A DNA stretch of 64,000 nucleotides from NCBI GenBank assembly GCA_032719365.1, contig CM064872.1:24036140-24100139 (forward strand), read 5' to 3'. The translations under genes were made by a program, and so were the position numbers. Below the pieces are notes generated by a model. It was not told the DNA's origin, did not search any database, and saw only the letters and a list, made by a program, of their open reading frames with translations. Of this stretch, positions 22,725 to 36,454 are shown piece by piece. Origin of the DNA: Prinsepia uniflora (lineage: Eukaryota > Streptophyta > Magnoliopsida > Rosales > Rosaceae). Positions within the stretch are counted from its first letter, which is position 1. Each line of letters begins with the position of its first letter.

Positions 22725-25568
22725 TGACACGACCCACCCCCAATCCCTCAGGATTAAGGGTTAAGTCATGCTCCCGTCTAACTTACGCGTGACACGAGAG
22801 TTAAACCGACGTCCAACCTCCATGTAACACGTAAGCTGGACAAGCAATTCCAAAATGAACCGTCCACAAGTACCGGACTTCCCTGAGCGCGCAGAAACTA
22901 CTTTGGATTGCTTGTGTGATGTCTCCGCCTCTCTCCATCAATAGCCCGCACCGCAACAACCTGGAGGGTATCGAAAACACGAAAGACTGTGAGTGGACAA
23001 AAATAAAGGATAATTTTGGAAAACTGTTTATAAGAAAAAACATTTATACATTCCGTTTAAAAACTAATGCATGCATATAACACCAGTTCATTTTCGAGAT
23101 AATCAAAACCATTTATTATCATCGAAATGCACAACACATTGAAATCCTTTGCAATCCATCGAACCTACTGGATCTATCCGAGTCTTTAAACTCCTAAGTC
23201 TTTAAACGCAATCCAGGCCTCAATAAAATCCGAGTCTTTAAACTATCGAGTCTTTAAACTCAATAGGCCTACAGGGAAAATCACAATATCCAAGTCTTTA
23301 AGCTCCCGAGTTTTTAAACTCAATCCGGGTCTTTAAACCCAATCCGGGCCCGCCCCCGTCATAATCATATCCGGGTCTTTAAACCAAATAACCAGATCCA
23401 GCAAATCCAATCCAAAAACGGTTTTAAAATCATTTCCAAATCCATGTCCAAATCCGAATTCGAAATCACCATTTCGAATTCCAAGCCAAATCCAAATCCA
23501 GAATCATATCCATACTCCATTTCCAAATTCGAATCCAAAACCATCATTCCGTAAGCCGGCATCCCGAATAACCATTCTGGACCCAAATCTGGAAATCCAC
23601 TTCCAAGTTCCAAAATCGAATCCCGAATCGTCATCCTGAAATTCGATTCTAAAACACGAAATCTCGTTCATCAAAACCACTTTTCTGAACTGGGCCTCAA
23701 GCCCGAAATCACTTTTCCGAAATCCATTGGAAATCATTGAAATCAAATCATAATTCAAATCCCGAAATCAAATCATCAAACCATAGCAGAAAATTGTATC
23801 TCGTAAAACGTGCAAATACGTAATAATCTCGAAATACGTACAAAACCGTAAATCAACAAGATCATATCATAAACATAGAAGTCGCATATAGAAAACATAT
23901 AAAAACATATATGCATGCATCATGAGTTTGAAAGCAAAGTCCACTCACAGACCGTTACGCCGCTGCCTCGATACACGTGCACTTACGCCGTTCCCAACCA
24001 ATCCACTATCACCGGCTTTCTCGAACCTGTCCAAATCCAATGCACTTTCGCGTTAGCTATTTTTAAACGAGCCCTAAAACCTTTGGACATTCTGAAACAT
24101 ATCGAGACGATGTCCGATCGACTCAAAACTAGTGTCAAAATGTTCGTTACATCGAATACTTTAAAAGTGGTGTTGGAACCATCCTAAAAAACCGTGCCAG
24201 GTGCCCATACGAGCCGCCCAAAGGGGCTGCTCGTGGGCCTCACGTGCTGCTACAGTATCGTCTTCAACCTTGGTAAACCCAGTCCAGCCCAAACCGACGT
24301 GGCCGGTTTTCTATCCAGATTTAGTCTGTTTTCAATTCTATTTCTTCCTAAGGTTTCGTTCTCCCTTGCTAGATAATCTACAAGTTAAAACAGGAATTTG
24401 GGGCATGAATGGTACCTGCCCGGTCGACTTGCAAACACCCATTTGTTTCCTCCTTGCGACTGGCCGTCACAGACCATCACAAGCCTCCATTTTTGGTCCC
24501 TTGAATTCCTCTCAAGTTTCTTATCCTCAACCAAGCAATGAATTTGATTATGATCGTGTGGTGCCAAAATTATCATTTTAGACCGAAACAAAGCTCTGTT
24601 CACGGGCTGCCACTTACCGCCACCGACGTGCCTCGCCGTGGCCACCAGGAAACTCTCTAGGACTCCATCTCCATCTTCCCTTCACATTCTAAAGGCAAAG
24701 GATGAGGCCTACAGGTGAGTCGAGTGTCACAGTCCTCACGATCTCCTATGTTTTCCAAGGTTCCCGGGCCGCCGTCCACGGCAGCTATCATGGTAGCACC
24801 ACCATCCACCTCCCTATCTTCAAATCTCTCTGCTTCTTTTACTACGTATACAATATAGTAGAAGATTGAAGGAAATAATGGGGTGAGTTCCTCTGGTTTA
24901 CTCTGTTTCCTTCTCAGAACGTGCAACCCGTTTAAATTGTGGGAGACAAGTGTGAATGACGGTGAGTAAGGTTCTACAGCCATCCAGACCCAGCTAGGTG
25001 TCCAAAACCTAGTGGTCACCCCATCCAAAAAATAGCCAAGTGTCACACTTTCACTAGGCACAGATCCCTAGGCAATGAAAAGACCAAATTGCCCTTGAAT
25101 GATGAATTACCATTTTGCCCTTCATATTCCGAGACCCGTAACTCCGTCGTCCGAACTCCAATTGTCTCATGCCGCCTGTCGTTGTATTCAGGAGATCGAG
25201 ACCTACCTAACGGTCCTCGAATTATGTGAAAAAACCATGTCGTATGAATAGTCAACAAATTACCCCTTTTTAAACCAAATTACCAAAATACCCTCAAACT
25301 TCCGAACGTCATAACTTCCTCCTCAGATGTCGGAATCGGACGTGCCACCTGTCTATGAACTCATGACGTCCCGAGCTATGTCACGGTCATCGGTCCAAGT
25401 TCATTTGACCACCCGAACGAAAAGTCAACATTTTTGCCCATTCCAAGGGCAAAATCGTTATTTCACTTCACACCGTTCGTCCGAAATCATCCAACTAATC
25501 ACCGGTTAACTTCACTAATCCGTCATTAACCACTAATCTAGTCCCAATTTTTGGGACGGGTCGTTACA
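22725..25568 (-). mobile_element. 5' LTR of the third element (2844 bp)
   Basis: It runs from TG at 22725 to the TGTAACGACCCGTCCC start, read on the minus strand, at 25568. It is distinct from both the array and the gypsy LTRs but has the same layout: the U3 13-mer at 25168-25180 and 25341-25353, a degraded ACGT pair near 25362-25385, and a GAGTCTTTAAACTC-type cluster. To its right the DNA turns sharply AT-rich, the edge of the retroelement block. Confidence 0.88.
23180..23385 (-). repeat. Cluster of GAGTCTTTAAACTC-type hairpins
   Basis: About eight copies, several imperfect, include GGGTCTTTAAACCC with paired changes in both arms. The neighbouring phrases (CAATAGGCCTA, CCGGGCCCG) are shared with the cluster at 17930-18105, so the cluster predates the split of the two LTR families. 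Confidence 0.75.
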
Positions 25569-27492
25569 AATTATTATAATTATTAAATAATATATTTAAC
25601 TGAAAGTATATTATTTATTAATTGCTAAATCAACTTACCAATCAGAACGCTCTGTGACTCCCAAAGATTCTCTATAAATAGAGACGTTCATTCCACTTAC
25701 AAGGTAAGTTGTTTCATAGCTTCATATGCTCTTGTAGTTTTTCTTTCAAAGCTAACTTAAGTATTGAAGTGTTTTTAGTCGATCAAGTCCCCCGGGCCTT
25801 GATCAAAACAAATGGTAGCTATTTGTTCACTATTTGTAGGGATCAAGGAGACTTTTGTGAGCATGTACAAATTCGGCTTTAACACTTTCCATCGTATGCT
25901 TCCTCCTTATCCTTCAATAAGGAGGGCTTTATAATTAATGGGGGTGTTATATAAGATATATTATTATGTATTACTCTTATTCAGGCATGAATCTAGGAAT
26001 TACAATGAATTAGGCTAAATATTAACATAATTTTTTATTGACAATGATGAATTTATAAAATACATTCAGTAAAAATACAATCCTAAGTAAGAAACAACAT
26101 ATAATCATGCAATAAATACAATATAAAGCACTTAAATTGTAACAAGCTTCTCTTTTACGTGAACAAGATATCATAACTTCTCCAAAAAGTTCACAACTAT
26201 TTTTAAGTATATAACACATTAATAAGTTGTGCTATATAAGTTAATATATATATATATAAATTTTTTCTTCGAATATTTAATTTCGGGTGGGTTGGAATAC
26301 ACTCCACTACTATACTATGGCCCAGGCCTCCTCTTATTAGTCATGTCAAATTCATAGGCGGACCTAAATTTTATATTGAATTTATGATGAAATTGAGTAA
26401 AGAATACCCCAATCAAATCCTACATACTATTAAAGGTACTATTTATTACCTAGCTACTCTCGTTTTTTCTTTCACTCTAGCAAAATATTATCATTTATTT
26501 ATTGATATCTATTAAAAAAATTAATAGAATTGATAACAATAAAATACTCGAAATAAACTGCCCATTTGTTAAATATAATTTCTCAAGCTCGCATGCATAT
26601 AGGGCGGTGGGTAACATATGTTTTCGATTAATTGTACCTGTGGATCATGAGATTCATATCAATAAATATGCTTTAACTATACATTAATCCAAACAATCAA
26701 TCGAACTCTCTCTCGCCGGCGCCATCTCGATCTCTCCGATCCTCTTTCATTTCGTTTTTATTTTATTTTAATTTTATGCAAGCTAGAGCCATAATTTTTT
26801 TTTTTTTTTTTGCCATGTTCAAAAGATATTTGTTATAGGTTTTTGTAGGTTGGAAACTAAGTTTTCTTGTGCATTTAAATAATCGGTTAATAAAAAGAAG
26901 TAATAGCTAGGGTGCAAAAAGGTTAGTAGCTACCTAATACCATTAATATTAATTATGACGTGGACTTACACATAGCACATATATGCATTAGAAATTAAGA
27001 AATTAATCTAATATATGATAAGATTTTTATAAATAGAGGAATAAGGTGGTGAAGCCAATACGTACTACACATAGCCAGCGAGGTAGCTTTTTCCAGTGGA
27101 ATAATGAAGCCATATATGCAGGAATTAAAGTTAATCACACACCTAAATCTATTTAACCATATTAATTATAAAAATAATCCCAATTAGCACAATTAGAAGT
27201 GTACGTGTCCTTATCGACCGACCCTATCAAATATAAACATCTGGATGCGCCAATAATAATATATATGCATCCATATATATATATATATATATATCGATCC
27301 ATGCTAACATTCCCACATCAACTTGTGGGTTTCATCTCAGATGGACAGACAACGATATTTCAGCTGATCGATGCTCACAATAACCACAGACCTCATCATT
27401 AACTACCCATGCACTGCCACCCTACGTGCTTAATTCTGAGTTTTTTTTATTTATTTATTTTTTATTTTTTATCAAAACCACTCCTGAGTTTA

Positions 27493-27499
<7 letters not shown>

Positions 27500-27539
<40 letters not shown>
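27500..27539. repeat. (AT)20 microsatellite
   Basis: Uninterrupted AT dinucleotide run, about 1.3 kb upstream of the hydrolase start codon. Confidence 0.95.
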
Positions 27540-27541
<2 letters not shown>

Positions 27542-28438
27542 TGCATTGAACAGTAAAAGGTTTATAAATTAAATACACAATATATATATATATGTCAATT
27601 AATTTTTAGGCAACGTAGGATGGCCAATTAGTAAAGGCGTTAGAATTATTATTTGTATGTATGAAGTATCGATGATCTTATTAGGACGGTGGGAGGGAGA
27701 GAGGAGTCACCCATTCGGGTTAGGAACCTGCCTGCAATTAATATTAGAGGTTTGGTTTGGGAGTAGTATTGTTCATTTATGAGTTGGGGAACTTAATTTG
27801 AGCTACAAATTGGATGAGTTGGGACCTAGTGGTCGAGAAAAAAATGGTACCCTACACTTTCTCATGGTCAAGCAATGTAATCTAATACTAATGTGTCTAT
27901 TTCCTTCTTCCCTTCTTTTTTTTTTTATTTTTTTATTTATCCTCGTTTTTGACACGGCGGGTTTTTGAAGCTAAGAATAAACTACTTGATTATTCGTAGA
28001 TTCCATCTTTAATTTAAAGGGAATGTTAATGAAGAAAGATCGGATTGCTAGCTATATGAGTATTTATCTTTCCTTTTTCTTGTGTAAATTAATATAGATC
28101 AAAATGAAGATAATTTAGTACTATTGGATGAAAAACGCAATGCACTAGCTAGTAAGTTCGACTATTAACAAACAATTGCGTTAGTATTGTTGGTGAATTT
28201 AATTAATTAAAACAAAAAGTTTTCATTGGTGAGGCATATAAAAGTATGCTTATATATGTTGGACCAAATCTTTGCTGAGGAGAATTTGTTTCTATGCCTG
28301 GGGGTTCAACTACCACCTACCTTTTATCTTGGCCAACAAACCATTTTAATGAACAATCAATACATTTAACTCCTATCTTCTGATGGTAACTTGGATTGTC
28401 AATTGCACAATTGAGCTATCTTTGCACCGATCTTTGCA

Positions 28439-28440
<2 letters not shown>

Positions 28441-28508
<68 letters not shown>

Positions 28509-28550
28509 GCTTCAATCTCCCACACGCTTCAATCTCCCACACGCTTCAAC
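28441..28550. repeat. (TC)33 microsatellite followed by a 17-bp tandem repeat
   Basis: Thirty-three TC dinucleotides (28441-28506) are followed by about 2.6 copies of a 17-bp unit, ACGCTTCAATCTCCCAC. The tract lies about 340 bp before the start codon, on the sense strand a CT-rich element of the kind often found in plant core promoters and 5' UTRs. Whether it is transcribed is not visible. Confidence 0.9.
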
Positions 28551-28846
28551 CAAATGTAACATGGGATTTCTTATAGCTTAGCAAATCAAAAGCGCCGGGG
28601 GAGTGAAATAAGTTTGTCCCATGGTTGCTTTCATCAGCCATTTGTAGATAGTGAAAGAGCTTGCAACCATGACCCACACCTTACTATGATTTTTTCCTCT
28701 CTCTTAACATTTCAACTTTTGGGTTTGCTATTAATTAAGAGAGAGATCGAAGGCCAAAGCAGCTCAGCTAGCTAGCACCTCACACTCAACAAACCAATTT
28801 TGGGTTTGGTGGTTTTTTGGATCTTAAACAACTGATCGATCCCCAT

Positions 28847-31698
28847 ATGGCTTCAATGGCCAAAACCAAATCGGCTTTCGTATTAATAGGCCGAGCCATT
28901 AACGAGACTGTGAGCTTCATCGTCTTCTCCATTCTAGACCTTGTGGATTTCCTCCTTTGCTTTGTTTATAGAGTTGCTGATTTTTTCATCGAGGCCGAAT
29001 GGAAGCCTTGTTATTGTTCTTCATCCAAAGAAGCCATTACTAGTAGTGGAAAAATCTTGGTCTCTGAAAAGGGCGAGTCTAAAATCGTGTGCATGAGCTC
29101 CGCCAAGCTACACCTGGAGGAGATCTCAGACACACTTTACACTCGCCCTTCGCTTTTGTCAGAGGTCTCAAAGTTGACCATGAAGGAAATCAAGAAGGGG
29201 AGTGTGAGATCCACCTTCACAGTCAACTCCACCATTGTTGAAATGCTCCAAGGAAAAATTGGAGGCCAGCAGCCATTGCTTCCGATCCCACGGTGGTCGG
29301 ATTGTGACTGTAAATTTTGTACGTCTTGGACATCTATTAGCAAAGAAACCCTGTTTGTTAGAACTGAAGGACCTAGAGGTAATCAACTCATTCATTAATT
29401 TCCACAATGTTATTATGACATATTTTTTACTCTAATTATTAATGCCTTTTATTGTTTCTTGTGATAATGTCAGATTATGTGGCACGAGAAGATGTGCTCT
29501 TCATACATGGCTTCATTTCCTCCTCGGCATTTTGGACTGAGACATTGTTTCCCAACTTTTCAAGATCTGCGAAATCGAGTTTTCGGTTTTTTGCCATCGA
29601 TCTGTTGGGGTTTGGGAGGAGCCCTAAGCCAACTGACTCCATGTACACACTCAAAGAGCATTTGGAGATGATAGAAAGATCTGTTCTTGAACCCAACAAA
29701 GTCAAATCCTTCCACATTGTGGCTCATTCTTTAGGTTGCATTCTTGCCCTTGCTCTTGCTGTTAAACACCCTCTATCCATCAAGTCCCTCACCTTACTTG
29801 CACCCGTAAGTTAATTCACCATCTTAATTATTCTTAATATCATACTTAATTTGAACCATATATATATATAATCACCTACTAAATTTTGAACCATAAGGAT
29901 TTTGTTGGGGTGCGCCAGATAGATTTTAATCTAGCGTAAATAAAAGATTCAAGAATTCAGGGTACGTACTAGTGAAAAATTTGATGCAACGATGCATGCA
30001 CCATAAAATCTTCATTCTTTTTTTTGGTATTGACACAATCTCGACACCTCTATTACTTATATAGTCAAATGTATGATTTTAATTATTATTATTTTTTAAA
30101 TGACGTGGCAGCCATATTACCCGGTACCCAAAGGGGCACTAGCAACACAGTATGTGATGAGGAGGGTGGCTCCAAGGCGGGTATGGCCTGCAATTGCATT
30201 TGGTGCCTCCATTGCTTGCTGGTATGAACACATCTCCAGGACCATTTGTCTTGTCATTTGCAAGAACCACCGCTTTGTGGAATTTGTTACCAAACTTGTC
30301 ACCAGAAACAGGTAATTTAATTTCATTAAACTCGATCTCCATCCTCGTCTCCATATAATCCCAAAATTACGTAATGGATGTGACAAGAGAGAGAGTTGAT
30401 TAATTAAACACATGATAATATACAAGTCTGTCGTTAGATCTCGCAATGAGTCATCAGTAGCTTGCTAGCATTTCTTGTAGAATATTGTGTTTTGGTTTCA
30501 ACAACCCAAACCCCTATTTCTAGACACACGAAATCATGTTATTCTCATCTGCCATTAACTTCTTCGACTTTAAAATCTGTACTTGTGGACCCTTTTTTGT
30601 GTATATTGATTGGTCCACCGGCAGAGCCCGCAGATCTCTAAACACCCCACCCAACTGCAACCAGTAACTGCATGCTGGTCCATCTTCTGGTTGATCCATG
30701 TCCCCCAGTCAATGTATTATAGTTGGGCTACCTTAATTTATAGATCAACATATACCCTATATTAAATAATTAAATTTTGGCGTTAATTACCATTCCAAAC
30801 AATTTTTTTTTTTAATTTACCATACTCCACATCTTGGCTTTATAATAATAGAAGTATAATGTATTTCAAATTTTAAATTTAGTTCATAAAATAAATAATA
30901 CTGGCCATGGGCATTTTTACGTTTACTAATTATTTGTCTAATTAATTAATTATATATACTTTATGTCCCAAATTTAACTCTCATTCTCCGATTTACAAGG
31001 GTCCACTAAAGTAATTGGAAAAAAATAATAGTACAAGTACAACAATAAGAAAAGACTCTAATTTCTTCTCCGCTGCCTGAGGGACATGGGTCAAATATTA
31101 ATGAGACCAAAAGTCACAGCCGATGGAGACTTATGACTTGTAGCATCTATTAACTTTCTTCGCCATTTATTATGCCGGATAATGTTGCTGCAAAAGTTGA
31201 TATAAAAAACCTACCCCCCCCCCCCCAAAAAAAAAATTGATATCAAAATTAAACAATATTAAAAATATCGCTAATATGACGAGGAAACATATTACTTTAC
31301 ATTGATTTTTATTAATTATGCGATTGATTTATTATTGTTTTGGTATAATATATTGTTACAGGATTAGAACTTTCTTGCTTGAAGGGTTCTTCTGCCACAC
31401 ACATAACGCAGCATGGCACACATTGCACAACATTATATGCGGCACGGCGGGGAAGATGGACAAATACTTGGACGCTGTACGAGACCATCTGAAATGCGAC
31501 GTAAATGTGTTTCACGGCCAAAATGATGAGCTAATTCCGGTGGAGTGCAGCTATAGCGTGCAATCGAAAATCCCCCGGGCTCGTGTGAAGGTCATTGAAA
31601 ACAAAGATCACATCACCATTGTGGTTGGGAGACAAAAGGCCTTCGCTACAGAGTTGGAGGAGATTTGGATGAGAAACTCATCACCCACGAGTGGTTAA
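28847..31698 (+). CDS. BDG-like: BODYGUARD-like alpha/beta hydrolase (cuticle biosynthesis), four exons
   Basis: Exons 28847-29378, 29474-29805, 30112-30311 and 31362-31698 join in frame through three GT-AG introns and encode 466 residues, close to the length of Arabidopsis BODYGUARD. Residues 11-45 are hydrophobic and followed by EAEWKPCYC, the family's N-terminal membrane-anchor region. The hydrolase fold shows FIHGF (187-191), the nucleophile elbow AHSLG with Ser263, Asp410 in GQNDELIP and His438 in KDHITIV, a complete Ser-Asp-His triad. A second ATG at 28856 is an alternative start. BODYGUARD proteins are extracellular or wall-associated epidermal hydrolases needed for cutin and cuticle formation; the true substrate is not settled. 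The gene stands alone between transposon blocks. All splice sites and codons look intact, so it is probably functional. Confidence 0.93.
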
Positions 31699-32762
31699 TT
31701 AAGAATCATGATAATGAGATGCTAATTTTTCTTCCTCTATATCGATCGATCCATATCGTCTTCACCTGTGGAAGTCTCACATATATTATAGGCCCTTAGC
31801 TATAGCTAGCTAGACCGTGAAAATTATTACCCTCCCTGTGTATTGTCGGTTGGTTGCACGTACACGTACTCCTATTTTGCGCAGAAAAGATCTACGTCAT
31901 AAAATGTTCGAGAAGAAGATAAAAGACTACGATCGAACATCAAAGTTAGAAAATTACCCCCTTTATTCATTTTCTGTCGTAGTTTCACTCTTCAGTTTGC
32001 CAATGGTTTCAAGTGGATCAGTTGGTAAATAATATTTTCAAGTTTAAACCAAACTACCTCTATCATTTGAATATTCAAATCTAGACTTCGCCGTGCATAA
32101 ATAAAGTATTTTCCGCATACAATAATTTACGTTTTCTCTCCCTCTATCTGTTTACATTTTATAGCAGTTGAATTTTTTGTGTATGGTGTAGTGTCCTAGC
32201 TAATCTAAGAATGTGGAAGTGCTATATAGTACGTCTGTAATGGGAAGATTTGGAAGATTAAAATAGTAAGGGGGGGAAAAAAACTAGTGAGCTTCCATTT
32301 TGTTGTTTTGTGGTAGTCATCAAAGGATGTGGAAGTGGGATGATGAGGACTTTATTATTAATGCACCTCCTATATAGCAATAGCAGCAAGATTTCAACCA
32401 ACGCGACGACGGACGCACTGGCTTCTATTTCTGGGTCATTACAAGAAGGACCCACTCATTCATTTGCATTGATCTGATCACCATACATTTCTACTCAACT
32501 TTTCCTAATCCAATTAATATCTAATTACAAAAGAAGCGCCTAATTTATTTGGCCAATGTCAGCACCTGTTGTCTTAAGTCCATCTCTAGCTAGTAATGGT
32601 CTAAATGAGGACTTAAAAAAAAAAATTATAAATTATAAATCAAAATCAAGCTTCAATAAATATCCTAAATCAAGTTATAAATATCAAATTTTGGATTATG
32701 AACAAAGAAACCAATTCTATTTTTCTGGCCCTTTATTTTTTTCTTGTCTCGTGGTCCAACTG
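31699..32762. other. 3' flank of the hydrolase gene
   Basis: No coding region is supported. An AATAAA at 32100-32105 could be a polyadenylation signal about 400 bases after the stop codon. A 164-codon open frame starting at 32556 runs across the CACTA terminus at 32763 and is rejected as chance. Confidence 0.5.
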
Positions 32763-34050
32763 CCATTACAAGAAAACAAGCGAAGCCTATCCAACCTTTG
32801 TCCGGTAGAGGCATATTCGCCGCTAATACGTACTTTTCCCGGCGAAAAAAAGAAGGTTCGTCAAGCAAACTCTGCACAGAAAGTCGAGATCGTTGACACC
32901 CAAAAATCGACTGTTTGCCTGGCGAGCCATCAACCCCTGCTGGGTAAACATGCTTTAATGACACATTTGTCTTTGCCAGGAAAACTTTTGCGTCAACTCC
33001 AAATGGCGCAGAGCAAAAATTTTGGCACGAAGGAAAGTTTTGGCGCGTAAACATTGCCCGACGAGTCATTAATGTTTGCCCGACGAACCCACTGCCGGGA
33101 AATAATCTGAACACATTAAATGCTAATCTGCAACTGTATTTCTTCTTCTTCCTCCTTTTAGCTCTCTCACACCTCTCATTACTCTTTCTCACTCACTCTC
33201 ATCAACCATGACATCATTTCATCATCACTACCAATCAAATTCTTTTGTGTATGAAGCGCCAATATCAATTTTAAAGGTTTCATGTTTTTAATTATTTTTT
33301 TTTTAGTTTTGAGATTTTTTTTATTGGAAGTTAATCATTATTTGTGTTCTAGGAAATTTGTGGTTGATTTGAAGGAATACTTATAACAAGGTATGTCAAT
33401 TTGCCTCTCATTTTAATTTTGCTAAGAATTTTGGATATAATTATGCTAAGAAATTGTAATTTATTGTGGAAAATTTGTAGAAAATGTTTAGAATTTGTGG
33501 AAAATTATTAGGAAATTGTATAGAATTTTGGAAATAATTATGCTAGGAAATTGTGATTTATCCGCTCATGCGAAATTAATTGGGTTGATTAACCTTGTAT
33601 AATGAAATTCAATGGAAAACCTTAGACCGTTTTAGAGTTAATGGATCAGATTAATTGACTGAATCTTGAATTGTCCATTTATTCGTACAGTTTAGGAGTG
33701 CACAACTATTTGTTGCGTAATTTAATTATTGTCTATATGTTAGGTTTTGATTGTGGGAAATTCAGTTTATATCGCCTCAATATTCTCCAGATGCTCAATA
33801 GATATTTGTTTTATATTTTTAAGTCGTGCATTTGGAGAACTGTAGGGTGATGCTGCTGAAATTTCACTCGATCTAAACTTAGCCTCCTAGGCCACAAACT
33901 ATACAACACATAACATGCACTTTCAAATGGGATAGGGCCAAATTACTAAAGGCATGCGGAGATGAGCGGGTTTTGATATTAACTTGTTCCAACTACGAAC
34001 AATATTAACGCATTTACTTACATTGATTCTATTTTGTGGAAGCAGGCACA

Positions 34051-36450
34051 ATGGACAGAAGTTGGATGTAAATGTTGAATAGATCTTCTAATCAGTATTT
34101 GGATGGAAATGACAACTTCATTTCCTTTGCACACAGTCATTGTAGTAATCAAATGTGCATCTTGTGTCTGTGCCGAAAATAAACAACTATTGTAGTATGT
34201 CATTGAATGATGTCCATATGAATCTGGCACGAAATGGGATCATATACAGTTTCACTAATTAGATCTATCACGGTGAATAGAATTTTACTACATTGACATC
34301 TTCAGTTCCTGAGACCTGTCAGGATGAAAGTGATTTGGATCATCAGTGTGATAATGATCAATTCGTTGAGATATTAACCTATATTTTCCTCGCACATCCA
34401 ATGATAAGGCCCTTCAGGTCTCAACCCGAAGAGTCGGATCTCTAGTACGAGATGTTGTTGAAAGAAGCTCAGTACAAAACGTACCCTATTTGTAAATCCA
34501 TTTCGGTTCTAGGGGTAGTTGTGGAATTGATGAGCATGGGAGTGGAGTATAGTCAAACGAACAAGCATTGTAATCACATGATGGGCATCATCATCCGAAT
34601 ACTCGTTGAAGACAACAGTCTCCCTAAAGATCATTATAGCTCGAAGAAGCTCTGAAAGGATCTCAATTTAGGGTATGTGAAGGTCCATGAATGTAAGAAC
34701 AACTTTGCATTGTTTTATGGTGAATTCGAGCAACTCAACAAATGTCCCATGTGTAATGAGCCTAGATTTTGAATGAATAAGGTTCCGAATAAGGTAATGC
34801 CTTATTTTTCACTCAAACTAAGGTTACACGGATTCTTTATGTCGTCTCACACAACTCGTGATATGAGGTGGCACAAGGATGAATGCATTGATGATCATTC
34901 ACTAAGGCATCTGGTCGATGGGGAGGCTTGGAAAGAATTTGATAAGATCTATCCCAATTTTTTTTTCTCAAAACCAGGAAATCTCAGATTAGGACTTGCT
35001 ACTAGTGGTTTTAATCCTTTTGAGAGTTTTGCAAGGCCTTATAACAGTTGGCGCGGTAGTTGTAGGTCCGTATAACTTGCCTCCTTCGAGATACATGAAT
35101 AATGAATTCTCAATCCTTAGTACTTTGATACTGGAGCCCAAATCGCCGAGTAATTTCATTAATGTTTATTTACGGTCCCTGATTAATGAGCTCATGGATT
35201 TGTGAGAAAATAGTGTCCAAACATATGACAAGTGCAGCGAAGGAATGTTCACTCTACGAGCGGCCGTGTTGTGGATAATTAATGATTTTCCTACTTATGA
35301 TATGTTGGTAGAATGGAGCATTAAGGGTTATCTTGCTTACCCGACTTGTGGACCAGACACAACGTCCTTTTGGCATGCATCAAAGGTATGCCACTTGGGC
35401 GTGAGAATATTTTACATTGGGATCATCGGTGGCATATGCAGCATGACTCATTTTATGTTAAGACATAGTTACAGGCACGATCAAGGGAGAGGTCCAGTGA
35501 TGAGATATTGGCTATCTTAAACAGAATCCCAAAATTCATCATAAAAGGCTAAAAACCTGCTAAACAGAAAAATTGGGCAAAAAAAACATATTGTTCTAGT
35601 TTCCGTATTGGTCAAAATTGAAAATCAAACACATCACATATCCTATGCACATCAAGAAAAATGTTGGCGAGAGTCTCGTGGAAACAACTTTAGCCATTGA
35701 AGGTATGTTGATAGACACCAAAAAAATCGTCTGGGCATGCAAACATAAGCATTTGGTGACATTTGAAGCTAAAATTTGTCAATGACAAATACATCATGGC
35801 TCATCCATGTTATACATTTACGCCGGAGAATAAGAAAAAATTCTTTAAGTGGTTGCAAGGTATGAAATTTTCTGATAGTTATGCAGGTAATATCTACCGA
35901 AATGTTAGCACTGATGGCGGCACCATGTTTGGCATGAAAAGTCATGACTATCATGTTTTGCTACAACGACTCATTATGATTGGTGTTCGACCCTACTTGG
36001 AACTTAAAGTTGTTGAGACGATAGTTTATTTGTCTTAATTCTTCTAGATACTATGTGCCAAGTAGCTAGAAAAAGTGGATCTCGAACCAATTAAAGAGGA
36101 TATTTTCTACATCATATTCCGGCTCAAGCAAATATATTCACCAGCATTCTTTGATGTAATGGTGCACCTGCTAATACATCTTCCAGACGAGGCAATGCTA
36201 GCTGGCCTAATTCATTATCGTCGGATGTACCCAATCGAAAGGTATAAATCATTCCTACTAATAATACTATTTTCTATATATAATGTATATATATGAATCG
36301 TTTTGTATATTTCTTGTAGAATGTTAGGCCACAAGCGATACGTCTACAACAACACACGTCCTAAAAACTCTATAGCGGATACATATATTCCAAAAGAGCC
36401 ACTTACATTTTGTGCAATGTACTTTAGAAATATTGAAACTTCTTTCAATA
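34051..36450 (+). pseudogene. CACTA TNP2 transposase, 5' part (degenerate)
   Basis: The gene starts with MDRSWM at 34051, the hallmark of the transposase-associated N-terminal domain, and hits a stop at codon 7. Further segments in shifting frames match TNP2 in order. They are YPICKSISVLGVVVELM and a downstream HMMGIIIRIL block (34452-34655), TRDMRWHKDE and RLGLATSGFNPF (34773-35075), AAVLWIINDFPTYDML (35245-35520), then the DUF4218 region with GMKSHDYHVLLQRL (35763-36038), SPAFFDVMVHLLIHLP (36075-36240) and FCAMYFRNIETSFNR ending at 36450. A spliced intron before 36321 is shared with the second transposase copy. Multiple stops and frameshifts make it inactive. The 3' part resumes at 47258. 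Confidence 0.88.
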
Positions 36451-36454
36451 GGGC
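36450..36454. repeat. Target-site duplication AGGGC, left copy
   Basis: AGGGC at 36450-36454 is repeated at 47253-47257, exactly where the interrupted transposase frame leaves off and resumes. Confidence 0.65.

Larger units (their letters stand above)
25569..28846. other. AT-rich region upstream of the hydrolase gene
   Basis: I see no gene in these 3.3 kb. The stretch contains a TATA-like CTATAAATAGAG at about 25672-25683 with no recognisable gene after it, possibly an old LTR promoter. It also holds AT microsatellites near 27272-27294, 27500-27539 and 27577-27592, poly-T runs and the TC tract at 28441. The last few hundred bases should hold the promoter and 5' UTR of the gene starting at 28847. 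Confidence 0.6.

Noticed and set aside
24657..25061. 134-codon open frame, minus strand, in an LTR
   Set aside because: It sits inside LTR 22725-25568 with no counterpart frame in related LTRs.
25672..25683. TATA box CTATAAATAGAG as promoter of a gene
   Set aside because: No coding exon follows within 3 kb except the hydrolase gene, which is too far away; it may be a relic of an old LTR.
28817..28846. Upstream extension of the hydrolase frame from a TTG
   Set aside because: The in-frame extension begins with TTG and has no ATG; the ATG at 28847 fits the family's N-terminus.
32556..33050. 164-codon open frame, plus strand
   Set aside because: It crosses the CACTA terminus at 32763, is low in complexity (poly-lysine run) and has an equally long frame on the other strand (32665-33192); neither shows a domain.
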